NCBI RefSeq assembly: GCF_001723175.1
Contig: NC_064650.1
Coordinates: 2,728,001-2,792,000 of the forward strand
Reading direction: 5' to 3'
DNA from: Penicillium oxalicum
Taxonomy: Eukaryota; Ascomycota; Eurotiomycetes; Eurotiales; Aspergillaceae
Length of the DNA: 64,000 bases
Shown here: piece by piece, positions 34,721-45,800 of the stretch
Layout of the letters: every line of letters begins with the position of its first letter
Numbering within the stretch: position 1 is the first letter of the stretch
Translations under genes and position numbers: made by a program
The notes under the pieces: model-generated
Database searches by the model: none
What the model saw: only the letters and a program-made list of their open reading frames with translations
Told to the model about the DNA's origin: nothing

Positions 34721-34895
34721 AGGGAGCTCGCCACGTGGTAACAGTTGGTGACTGATTTGCTTGGCGTGCACTACTGGCATGTTCTGCAAGATGTTCACTA
34801 GGACAGTAGGTTCAAGGAAGACTTAGCATAGCATTGGTACCGTGCCGAGATACTCTTGGCATCCGAGTGCAGTTCAAATTAAGGTTGGAGGTAAC
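34721..34895. repeat. Diverged direct repeat, copy B
   Basis: The second copy of the element at 34183-34345, same orientation, start to start about 540 bp apart. It contains CACGTGGTAACA where copy A has CTCAGTGGTAACA. No transposase or reverse-transcriptase motif is visible in or between the copies, so it could be a solo terminal repeat, a small non-autonomous element or a decayed segmental duplication. Confidence 0.55.
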
Positions 34896-35268
34896 TATAA
34901 TTTCGCAGCCTCTACTCACAGTGACCCAGAGGCGAAGGATTTTTATCATTTCGCTTCAGCTATGCCGAGAGTTCCCTATGCTGAAGCTCTCTTCGGCGAG
35001 GATATGACAGCCATTCACTGGAGACATTGCAAATAAAGTCTGCCAAAGCTGTAGGAAAAACTGCTTTTTCTCGATGATTTGCTTGATGGACGGTGCCGAT
35101 GAAATTTGGCGTGAGTTAATAGTAAACCCCCGCCACGAAGCAGACATAGTAGTTGAGTCTTGTGTGCCTTTGAGGCAGCGTATCATGGCTGTAGCAATGA
35201 TGAGCCGCACTCCCAGGCTTATAGACTCCCGTTTAAAAGAATTTTTAGATATTTTCTCCAATGATTGA
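34842..35268 (+). other. Two adjacent orphan reading frames
   Basis: Frames 34842-35036 (ending DMTAIHWRHCK) and 35074-35268 (MICLMDGADEIWRELIV to FLDIFSND) have ordinary amino-acid composition rather than the Arg/Ser/Pro bias of chance frames here. No family is recognised. They may be remnants of one gene, since the first overlaps copy B of the repeat and no clean splice pair joins them. Confidence 0.25.
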
Positions 35269-35610
35269 ATATCGAATCAATTCCTTGAATTCATCTCCGT
35301 TGCCGTCTCTCAAAGATTGCGTAAATATGCGACGCTTTTCCCAGGTCAGCATGGGCCCTAGCAGTAGTTTCATCTCCTCATGAGAAACGCGATACATATC
35401 TTCCAATAGGGTGAGAGCAAAAAGACCATAAAGCTCACTTATAACCCTTTCACAGATCAACGGATTTGAGGCGCGAAGGGAGCAAGGCCACGTGGAAAAT
35501 CTCTTGATTGTGAGATATGAGAGAATAAGAAGAGGAGAGAATAAGGAGAAAAACCTCGATAGAAGAGAGGAACTATCTTGCTGGATGACTCTAGTATACC
35601 TCTTTGACAA
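35245..35610 (-). other. Orphan reading frame, convergent with the preceding one
   Basis: The C-terminal 70 codons look protein-like (ICERVISELYGLFALTLLED, then SHEEMKLLLGPMLTWEKRR, ending IGENI), while the N-terminal part is Ser/Leu-rich and may be non-coding. The stop overlaps the tail of the plus-strand orphan frame by 24 bases. It may be the last exon of a longer gene or a relic; no function is assigned. Confidence 0.25.
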
Positions 35611-36685
35611 GAATGTAAGATGCTAAATACATGATGGTACCCAATATTAAAATAGGAATTTTGAATGTATATCAGTCCTTTAAATTCTGAGTAATAAAAG
35701 AGTACGTATGGTATTGGTAGACCGATCTCAAGTGATTTTATTTGTAGTCATTTAGCCCAGTCTTCTTCAAGGACGCTACCTATTAGATTCCATCTTTGTG
35801 AGAATATCTCAAGAACTAGAGGGGAAGGATTAGGGAAGGGCGCTACCAAGTAACAATGTGCAATGAAGGTACTGTCCCAGTGAATTGAATAATTGATCAC
35901 AAATATCTAAATACACGATGCTCAATAAGTGTCCCTATATATCCAGTCCTCCGTGGTCGTGGTAGTATATTCTTGGGAATATCAAGCGGTATACTGCACT
36001 CGTCATTTCAAAAGTCCGTGCGGGATACCCATCCGTGTACCTCAAGATCACAGGCCGAGTTTCATAGCCGTTTCCCGCATTGCACTAATCGTAGAGTAAG
36101 CCCATACTGTATATAGTCTTGTACACGATCAGCAGCAGGTCGTAACATTATGTTCCTGGCTTTCGTTGTAGACCACGTCCGGGCCTCTCGAAACACACGT
36201 GATAACGCTAACACCTTAGCGTTCGTTAGAGTAATTGGTTCACGGCTGGCCCCAAATGGTTGCGGCCCCCGCGCTTCCTTAAGGGTCTGTGACACATATC
36301 CAACTTACGAACTATTATAATCGGGCGACATGCCTGCTGTCATGAGGTGATAAAAGCACCTCGGGAGCTCCTCAATTTTTGCCGTATCCCTGCACAAGGC
36401 GTTTATGGCTCTACCGTGGCGATGTAATCATTCTGCTTCCGTGGATCAAGTTGTTCACAGTCGGCCTATCCCCTTGTCCTCTCCCGCGATGATTGTTAGC
36501 GCATTTACTCAGGCATAGCGACCCAAATGGTGGGGAACTATGAGAAATCAGGACTTTGTCCATAGGGGGGCCGGTCAAAGCGCAATGCAGCTTTCGAGAT
36601 GGGGGGCCCTATTCAGCTGGCTACAAGACGGCCATTACTCGATGGACTCTTGTGAGGGGTCCAAGTAGCCCTGGAAATCCCCACC
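35611..36685. other. AT-rich spacer
   Basis: A visibly AT-rich stretch at about 35620-36020 followed by mixed-composition DNA. One minus-strand frame at 36062-36295 has some protein-like composition but no recognisable motif. Nothing else is supported. Confidence 0.35.
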
Positions 36686-36958
36686 TCAAATTGAAGCTAT
36701 AGAAGACGATACAACCCTGGAATTGGGCCAAAACTGGAAGTTGGCGATCGCTTGATTAATTGACAGCGCCTCCGAGAGCGTAATCCCCAACTGAGGTGTA
36801 CGGTTTTCCCCATGCGGAAGTCTGGCCATAGTGCACTGGATGTCGCGCGGTTCTATTTTGCCGCTGACTTTTTCCCTCGCCAATGGCATGGGAATCCTAA
36901 TTACCTGACCGTTGGACACACTTAGTGGATACAATCTAACAGAAGTACTATTTTGCGT
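36686..36958 (-). other. Orphan reading frame divergent from the PGAP4-like gene
   Basis: An open frame of about 90 codons with balanced composition, for example SNGQVIRIPMPLAREKVSGK and LGITLSEALSINQAIANFQF. It sits immediately upstream of the plus-strand PGAP4-like start. No family is recognised. It could be an unannotated small gene, the end of a relic, or chance. Confidence 0.22.
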
Positions 36959-36973
36959 TCCTCGGTGACAAGG

Positions 36974-38453
36974 ATGGCGTCTCAATTGTTGCTTTTGCAA
37001 CTCTGCCTACTCTCACTTCTGCTGGCTACATCCCGACAATCTTCCTGCCAGACGCTCCGAATGCTTTTACCAAGGACCCTTCTGAGACCCGGCTTTGCGT
37101 TTCTCAAATTGCCTGTATACCGTTTGCTGTTGGGCTTTACGCTTCTCTACTGGCTCGCGATTGATTGGGCCCGTACTCGATGTTGGCGTGACCCAACATC
37201 AGCCTTTTTCGCAGAAGACAAGGCTTATGAACCCGCCTACTCAATACTGCGTGGACAGCAAGCCAATGCATTCATAGACCATGCTGACAACAATACCCTT
37301 CCCTTCTATTTTCACACCAAAGCATCGGCTCATCCTACGATATGCGTGGGAATTACCTCGGTGGCACGGAAGGATGCAAATTATCTCCAAGGCGCCGTAG
37401 GGTCTGTACTCGAGGGCCTTACGGTATGGGAGAGAGGTGGTGTGTACCTGATCGTCCTGATCGCACACTCGAATCCAGCAGAGCATCCGGCGTATACGGA
37501 GCCGTGGCTGCATACCCTCACCGACAAGGTTCTCCTCTATGACCCTGACATCGTGGACATTGAACGGATTCGCGAGCTGGAAACTCCAGAGGCAAAGACC
37601 TCTGCCCGCGAGAAAGGTCTGTTGGACTATGTCTACCTCCTGAGGGCGTGCGAGTCCCTCAACGCCTCATATACTATGATGCTAGAGGATGATGTGATTG
37701 CTCTTGATGGCTGGTATCATCGAACCAAGAAGGCTCTTTCCATCGCTGAGAAACAGACTATCGCAAAGGGTATGGATCAGTGTAAGTATATGCCTATTTC
37801 CAATCCACAAATTACATCATTTATATACCTACGGAATAACAGACTCATAATCCAATATTCGTACAGGGTTATACCTTCGACTCTTCTACACAGAGCAGTT
37901 CCTCGGGTGGAACTCGGAAGAATGGCCAACCTACCTTCTATCTTCGATCCTCGCTGCACTAGGAGTAGTAGGGCTCACAGCGGCCATCCGCTACTACCGC
38001 CCAGCCACAACAACATATCTCTCGAACAAGGTAATTCTCGTCCTCACCCTTGTCATCGCTCCTCTCCTCATCCTTCTCTTCTTTGCCGCGGGAAGAATCA
38101 CAATGCTCCCGATCCCTGCCGGCGTACACGAGATGCCCAAGTTCGGCTGCTGCTCCCAGGGGTTAGTCTTTCCACAGATACGCATCAAAGATCTGGTGTC
38201 CTGGTACGAGTCCCAGAGAATTGGCTATGTCGACGTACTCACGGAAACCTACGCCGATAAGAACAATGACTTACGCTGGGCATTGACTCCGAGTGTCCTG
38301 CAGCATGTGGGGAGCAAGAGCTCAAAGGCGAATATGCCCGGGGAACACCGACACCGAACGGTTTCCGAAACGATCTGGAATTTCAGATTTGAAGAAAATG
38401 ATAAAGAGCGGTTGCGGTGGGAGCATGAACAGCAGATTGAACCAGATGTATAA
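36974..38453 (+). CDS. PGAP4/TMEM246-like GPI-anchor glycosyltransferase (464 aa)
   Basis: The animal PGAP4 adds GalNAc to GPI glycans in the Golgi; fungal relatives are usually listed only as integral membrane proteins. Exons are 36974-37781 and 37867-38453 (GTAAGT, TACAG, phase 1). There is an N-terminal membrane anchor (VYRLLLGFTLLYWLAI). A GT-A core follows with CVGITSVARKDANYL and the metal-binding motif MMLEDDVIALDGW. Two membrane spans are inserted in the catalytic domain (TYLLSSILAALGVVGLTAAI and VILVLTLVIAPLLILLFFAA). The C-terminal half of the fold has the Cys-containing FGCCSQGLVFPQ and WALTPSVLQHVGS. Spans interrupting the GT fold are the hallmark of this family. The start could instead be the ATG at 37061 (MLLPRTLLRPGFAF), which removes a hydrophobic but odd leader. 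Confidence 0.82.
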
Positions 38454-38602
38454 CCAAAGTGTGCTAAGATACAAGCGTGTCTCCCTGGACACATCTAAAC
38501 TAGACCAAAAATTCCAAGTGACAGGATGAGTTGACCTTGGCTAGATTCGGAGCCGAAGACGCTATCAGAGGCGATCAGAGCAATAACGACAACCTGAAGA
38601 GG
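38454..38602. other. 3' flank of the PGAP4-like gene
   Basis: A short spacer without coding features between the stop of the glycosyltransferase and the decayed minus-strand reading frame. Confidence 0.4.
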
Positions 38603-39005
38603 TCAAGTCAACGCTTGCAGCGGATCTTGGAGATTATCCACATAGAGATTTACCACAGCCACATCGACACTAGGAGTAACGACGATATTTAGAGCAGGCA
38701 GATGCCTTCTCCTTGGACCAGCGGTCAGCGCCAATCTGTTGTTATAACGTACGCGTTCGCACACTTTGACAACCCTTCAATCATCATCGACGACATGGAA
38801 GCTCTGCAGCACGCGTCCATGCTGCTTGATCACTAGAGTGGGCTGTTTCTCAGTAAATGACTTGGTATCACTGGCAGCCGCATTTCTCAAGGTGACGATA
38901 AAGTTTTCTACAGGCGGGTACAAAGTGGGGAATACTACCAGCCACTGGCTACTAACCAGTCTTACTCCGCGGTTATCTACCGGCAGAGTGATATACTACG
39001 TGATT
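38603..39005 (-). pseudogene. Decayed coding sequence, unknown family
   Basis: On the minus strand one frame reads ITLPVDNRGVRLVSSQWL, then FPTLYPPVENFIVTLRN and QPTLVIKQHGRVLQSFHVV. It meets TGA at 38777-38779 and continues in the same frame to VTPSVDVAVVNLYVDNLQ and a stop at 38603. Another in-frame stop (TAG) lies at 38996-38998, just after a plausible acceptor (CCTCTCAG at 39006). Hydrophobic-polar alternation suggests beta strands. No ATG is present. It could be the 3' part of a gene whose stops arose by C-to-T change, or a gene with an extra intron or frame break at the TGA, since the next frame there reads EGLSKCANAYVITTDWR. I do not recognise the family. Confidence 0.35.
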
Positions 39006-40502
39006 CTGAGAGGGAGGAAGAGAGAGAAAGAGCTTTCGGTGGATCTCAAAGAGAGGCAATTCAGTGTTATCACACAGATCTCTCGACTGGATAACCATAA
39101 TTGTATCTCCCTCCACTAGCAGTGAAGCCCTATCTGCCCGTCTTGGTCTTTGACCTTATAAGCGGTCGCGCATTAGGCATCGCCTTGGGAGACTAAGGAC
39201 GAGAGTTATCTTGGAGTTGGTGATGTAGACTTAGCGCAAGGCGACCAGACAATCTAGAGATTTGAGAGACTAGTGTGTGGTTCTGAGAAGATATAGTGCT
39301 GTGTTCGTGCTTACGAGTAAGCACTAGTCATTTTGTGCTACAGCGAGGCTGTCAACACTAACAGAAGGTTGGGCAAAGTTTTTCATGTTGGAACAAAAGG
39401 CCAGATACATGCGGACTGTTGGATGTAGAGGACCTACTACCTACCTGTAGAATAGAGGAGGAGTGTGAAAAGATAAAAAGATAGTGAGACTGGTAGGGGG
39501 GGTTTCGTCTCTACTATCTATCTACGTGCCATGTGATCCCGACAGCAGACATATACTTCTAGCCAAGTCTGCACTTTATTCGACTTGTTTAAGGGGAAGG
39601 GAATCCCGTGTCTAAAGGAGCTTCCTTGTTTGTCTTCTCTTCTTCCTCTTCGGTCATCCCCGATGGTGATTGTTCTCCTGAAAAGTCTCCCCGAGTAAGC
39701 ACAGTGATGAAAAGGTGTAACGCGACAGGACTCACCTTACAATCACGAGGATCTTGATGCTCCAAGAAGCTTGCGTGTGGTACCGAGGCCGTGTCTGAGT
39801 CCAAGTACAAGGTGTGACTGCATCACTCCAGACTGGGCAAGGGGATGGATCTCATGGCAGGAAATTTGACCGCGATCAATGAGCACTAACGGACCTATGG
39901 CTCCGGTGGCTCCGAGACGAAAATTCAAAGTCGGAAAGGGTTGACCATTACAGTGACTGGCAGACGTGCCTCGAAGATGGTTAAAATGGTCTGGGAATAG
40001 AAACATATGGGTAAAAGAAAAAGAAAGAGATGGAGAAGGGGGAAAAAACTTAAAAAAGAGCTGATGCAGTGGTCGGAGCAACTGACGAGCGGGAGATCAA
40101 GTTAAACCCAAAAACTAATGTCTATATACGCCAAGGGACAGCAGAGACCCCAAAGGAATTTCCCCCCATAAAATACAGAGGCGGAGGGGTGGGAAAAAGG
40201 ACATGGAACAAAAAAAGATAAGAACGAGTGCTATAATCACAGAGAGAAGAGGAGAATGGTACGACATCTGTCCAAGGAGAATACCGCACACATTCTCCAT
40301 CGAGATGGGAGCCCATGTTGCCCACCCGGGAGAACGGTCAATCAACCAAAGAAGGATTGCCATGATACAACGCTAGGTCATCACAGGGTATGATCCGAGA
40401 GACACTTGAGAAAAGCAGCACAAAGTCGTTATAAAAGGGAGAGAGAAAAAAAATTGGATGAGAAGACGGAAAGGGGTTTGCCTTTGGGTGGGCTTCCGTT
40501 AT
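39006..40502. other. Spacer without a recognised gene
   Basis: 1.5 kb of GA-rich and mixed DNA up to the stop of the minus-strand Ser/Pro-rich gene. A frame at 39589-39810 (minus) has a Glu run and no motif. The part nearest 40500 is probably that gene's 3' untranslated region. Confidence 0.4.
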
Positions 40503-42859
40503 TTATCTGGTCATATCCAAGTTGGGCCGCAGACTGGTCATCATGTCATCCCGGGTTCCAACCATATCGGTCGGCAAACGACTGACACGGTAGTTGCCAT
40601 TGCGGATGTTGTTCATGTGAGTGTTGGAGATACCCGTGCGGTTGCTGCGAATACTGCCGGCATCACTGCCAGTGTCACTATTCTTGAACCGGGGTGGCGG
40701 TGCAAAGTCCAGACTCGTGTAGGTGCCCGATTTCCGCAAAGCGTGACTAGAAGGGATATTAGCAAGGAGAAGAAGGGGGAAAGATACTCAAAATACCACA
40801 GGGCACAAGAGGTCCCAATGAGAGGCAGACGGGGAAAACTCACGGGCTGGGCATCACGGAAAGATCATCAAATGCGGAAGCCAAGGGTGTATGAGCACGA
40901 ATGGTAGGACTGTACGGCATCATACCACCGGTGGGGGTCTCGGGACGACCCTCACGGCGATCACGGACACCGTGAGCAGGAGCAAAGTCGGCTGCCATGA
41001 AAATGGAATCGTCCTTCAACATGTGAGGCGTTGGCAGCATCTGGAGGGGAGTCGGAGGAGGTGGAGGCTTTCGGGGAGCACCACGAGGACCGGGCATGCG
41101 GCCCGACGCCGAGGAGAAGGCGCGAGGACCAGGGCCGCCGTAGTTGTTGTGACCAGCAGAATTGGTGGCCATGTGACGGGCCTGACCTTGGAATCGTGGG
41201 GGAGCGCGCGGTGGCGGTGTCATCGCACGACGGGTGATCGGTTCGGCATATGGCAGCGCTGGAGGAACAGTGGAATCATAGTAATCGCCGGTGGTGGGAT
41301 CATAGACGTAGCCACCATCTTCGTAGAACTCGGGGCCAAAGTCTTGGTAGTAGGTGGTCTCTCGCTTGCTCTCGTCAAAGTATTCCTTGTAGAAGGAGCG
41401 GATTCGGTTGGCACGCTGCTCCGGGTTATCCGCGGGGTCCTCTGGGGGCAGAGGTCGCACACCGAGAGTCAGCCGGCGGGTGTCGGGGCGGTTGTTTTGC
41501 TCGTACTCCACGTCCAGCTTCTGTTGCGCAACTTCGTGAGATTCCGGTTGCCCGTCGTTCATGTGAGGCGGCTGCCTATTACCCAGGTGGGGTCGATGAT
41601 CCTCGGCAGCGTGGACATTGATGGTCAGATCGGGTTTCCGATCATCACCATAGTCACTCACGGTGATATCACTGGCGGGGAAGGAGATTCTGGGCGTGGG
41701 CATCGTCGTCACGGCCTGACCGTGCAGGCCAGCTTCATTGTGAGCAGGAAGCGGGAAATTGGGATGTTCTTCTTGGGGCGTGGCCTGCGTGTGGTGGACA
41801 ATAGGGGGTTCGGCCTCAAAGTGCAACTCGGCCATGGGGTTGAGAGCGGGTTGGGGCGGGATTTGAGGCCCCTGGGGGGACCGCGCGATCCTGGGGCCTG
41901 CCCGCGTTGGACGTAGGGCTTCCTCCGGTCATGGCACGATCGTCATGACCGACGGGGGCCGGCATGGGAGGTCCAGTCTGGTTGGGATGGTGGGCGGGGG
42001 GCGGACGTTGGGGCAACTTGTCCGCAGGGGGACTGTTGTACCGAGGAGGAGATGTGCGTGACATGCCCTGGGCATTGCGCAAAAGACCCGAGTTGGGGTC
42101 CTCGGCGCCCGGATAGGCCTGACGGGTGGAGGGCGCCAAACTCGAGGCATCGTCCCCACGGCTACGAGGGAAAGAACGCACCGAGCCATTGTCTTGGGTG
42201 GTAAAGACTGCGGGACGATACTTGTCGTCGTCGATGGACCGAGCCAGGGAATGTAATGAATCACGGGAGCCGGTCAACCCGGGGGCAACAGATACGGGCT
42301 GACATCGAGCGAGAGACCCTTGGAGTGACTGGGTTGGGACATCTCGGCCTCCAGCCCGTTGGGCAGCTTTCGGGGTTTGCGGGGGGTGACGTCGTCCATA
42401 CCAAAGTCCAATGATTTGTGCTTATCCATCGCATCCTCATGGAGCAGCTTCTTGGTGTGTCGTCGGTGCAAGAAGACCAAGACGACGATCGCACAGATGA
42501 CTGGCACACTGTCGAACAAGGTCAGAAAACGGCCATTTCGCGATTTCCATCGTACTCGCTGCATGTATTCCCTCCGTATCCCAAAAAACCTCAGAGGAGA
42601 GAACTCACCCAGCACCCAGCACAATGGGCAGAACCGTTGTTGTCATGTTACTTGTTGCCGTCTCGCATTTATTACCTCCACATTTCGACGTATCCGTTGA
42701 TTCTGAGGAGCTGGGAGCTCTGACCACTAGCGAGGGCAAGCCAGTACCCGGAAGAGTCGTGGCAGAGGGCACCAGGAGGAGGGGAAGTCGTAGAGGCGGG
42801 ACGACCTCCCTTTGTACGATCGAATGCCTCATGACGAGCTTGGGATCATGATGATGCAT
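40503..42859 (-). CDS. Ser/Pro-rich single-pass membrane protein (719 aa, frame broken twice)
   Basis: Three minus-strand exons: 42859-42609, 42508-40844 and 40746-40503. A short N-terminal segment (about 80 residues, with SKCGGNKCETATSN) precedes one transmembrane helix built across intron 1 (VLPIVLGAGVPVICAIVVLV) and a basic anchor (HRRHTKK). A long cytoplasmic tail rich in Pro, Ser and Asp follows, with conserved-looking islands: KSLDFGMDDVTPRKPRK, SLDVSPYLLPPG, RIRSFYKEYFDESK and GGYVYDPTTGDYYDS. The last exon reads YTSLDFAPPPRF. Two single-base breaks interrupt exon 2: one base is missing at the CCCGGGGG string 42278-42285 and one is extra at the G6 run 41874-41879. They compensate, so the length is unchanged. 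I recognise it as a conserved protein of Aspergillus-type fungi without known function, possibly a surface sensor or scaffold. Confidence 0.75.
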
Positions 42860-45800
42860 GATTCAGGAAGCCCGCCGTTAAGGTGGAGAGATCGAGGAGT
42901 TGTGTCAAATTGGAGATCAGGTGAATGTTGATTGCCGATTAAAAATCTCTGGTTTTTTTTCTTTTTTCGTTTGGGCCCAACTCTTCTTCAACTGCAGCGA
43001 GATTGAAGGAGCAAATGCAACATGCGAGAAGCAGCGTGGTACGTCTTATTTTTCCACAGCGAACCAGTCGACTGGACGCAACCGAGAGGCAGGCGAGGAG
43101 CCGACAGTGTTCTTTTCAAGCTGAAACCATTGAAGTTTGATCCCCGAGTGTCGACGTTCGATAATCACCAGACGACCCAATCGTAGCGAGGTTGAATGTG
43201 GGCAAGTATATGATCCGTGGAGGAAGTATGGGGTAAGGAATGTGGCGGCCAGCAACCCCGAAAAAAAAAGAGTGTATATCAAAGGGAGTGTAAATGGGTT
43301 GGCGGCCAGCAAATCAAGATCTCTCCAAAAGAGTGTAGGAGATGAAGGAGAGACAAACGGAGAAAGACGAACCCAGAAGTAGCGATGAGAGAGGAAAAGA
43401 GGGAGGGAGAAGAGGAGAGTTCAGAGCAGCGAGACCCGAAAAGAGGAACAGGGGGGCACAGAGGGGGGGCGTAGAAAGTTCGAAACCGTATTGGACTGAA
43501 TGACTGGGGCCACTCATGGGGGGGGCCAGACCGCTGGACTGGTGTCCTTCGTTTCCTTCACACCTCGTTTTCATCTCGTTAGCGTCCTCCATTTAGATTA
43601 CCCCGTCGTATCGGAAACGGGACTCTTTGACTGCCACTGAACGAGTCAGCTTCACGGCGGTTTGACGCCAGTTTGGAGGCTGCTCCCGCACTTGTCCCGA
43701 ACCAGTTAGGCGAGTGGATCTGGACTGGTCTGAACCGGCTTGAAATTGTTATCAATGGGGGGGTTGTTAAAAGGTCTTGCTCTCTGGGCTCTACAGTACG
43801 GAGAGGACAGATGAACAGGTAGGATGGAAAGTAGATGTAGAATTCAAGCAGTATCAATACCTCCTCCCCTCCCCCGATCTCCAGTGTCCATCTCTGCAGC
43901 CGAGCTCAGGCTCAGAAACAGAATCTCCGGATCGAGGCCTAGAAAAGGAGGAAGACCTGGTCTCGTCAGCGTGGTCGGGTTACCGTTTTGACCACAGGCC
44001 AAAGTTCAGACTGGGGTGATACAGTACCGTCGGGTGTGTTTTGTTCTTACCAGATTGGATGCACCATCCAAGTCGTACTGTTGGTGTTGACACTACACTT
44101 CACCTCACACACTCTGATTGACGGATCCGGTCGTTTCAGACAATCAAAGCCTGTCCAGTGGTCAGGTATGGTCCCACTGCTTGGTTTTCCAGCTGCTGAC
44201 GTACGGTACACAGCTTCGTTCTGTACCGACTTACACACCCATTGTGATGGTCGTCCCACCTCGAATCTCCGCAAATCTGTGCCCATTTGGTGAGATTTCA
44301 TTTTACTTGTTCTCGACCGATTCGGAACCCCTGAGAAACTCTTAATTTAGCACACACTCACTCATGAACTTTTTCGACCTCCTTCGGGTACCTGATTCCC
44401 TTGCGGCCTTCACCCCGACAACCTGTTGATCTCTTAGACAACCATCTATTGATGTGGTGGGGAAAGCTACTACTGCCATGGACCATCCTCATGGATCAAC
44501 CACGGTCAATGGCCATGTCTTGCCCATGACTCTCTTAGAGACACTGCATCACGCAAGGTGGAAAGCCGGGACGAGCTGGGAGGGGCGGGTACTGGTACAC
44601 CACATACAGCCTGACGGGAAACCGAGACTTTTTCTTTTCTTTTGTTTTTTTTCCCTTTGAGTGGATGCCTCCCCGTTTTAGCGTCAGGAACCCGCTTCAG
44701 GGTCCAGCCAATCAGGGACTAGGTGCCCCTGAATCGGAGATGACCACTGCCGGCGCTGGTCAATACGGTAAAGATTGACGGAATGTTTACCGTACATATG
44801 GTATGGTCTGCAGCGATCTGGCCTGCCCATCCCATCCCATCGCCAGCATCCATCTCCATCTTCCATGTCCAACTGATGGAAAGGATCCAGTGGCGTCGTT
44901 GGCCTGAGGAACGACAGTACTTGCAGAACACTGATCCTTCCACGGTATTCAAAGAGACCCGGTTTTGAAGCTTACACAAAGAGTTCCAAAAAAGATGATT
45001 ACTTGAGAATCGGCAGACCGGACAGCTTGCCAGATTCCAACAAAAATGTCGACTCACTACTGTATATGCACCTATGCCCATTGTCAAATACCGAACCAGT
45101 CAAATTGATCGGACTGGGCGTGCCACTGTACTACGACGAGTAAATTGGTGGCCAACAACTTTCAAGTCAATAGATACAAAACAGGGCTCTACTACCAATG
45201 CACCCATACTCATAGTCGTCCATATAGTCACTCCAGACATTAGATGGATCACCAATCTAACAGACGACCTCAAGCCCCAAGAACAACCCCAAACAATAGC
45301 AATGGGGCTCAAGATTTGGATTGCGTCTGTACTATAGCTCTGGTTTCTCGATCCACTTATCCAGCCGTCAACGATACATCCCTCCCCAAGAGCCGTGCAG
45401 ACGGTCACCGTCCACGGAGATTTGTCGGCTCCAGAAAGGGGAGAATTGAGAGGCACGAAAACCTGCACAAATGTACTGTAAGTGTACTAGTATCAAACCA
45501 TCAGCCACTCAATGGTGAGTTGTATGACAGTACATGTGTTTATAACGACAGTGTATTCAGTATTGTTACATCGTGTTACTTATTGTCTTTCCACAATGGG
45601 TTCGGATTGTCGCCGCTTGGAGACATGGTCGTGGGATTCGGGCCATCATTCTTGAACAATCATGATCGTCGCCGTCCGGACTGGAACCTTATCTTGGGTT
45701 ATTGTTCTCCTGAGACCCGGCACCTATACCATCTCCCTTATTTCCCAAGGATGAATATAGATGTGGCATATATCATAAGTAGAAACGTTCCCACAATTCA

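Noticed and set aside
40891..41916. 341-codon plus-strand frame
   Set aside because: It is antisense to the Ser/Pro-rich membrane protein, whose minus-strand frame has conserved islands and correct splice sites.
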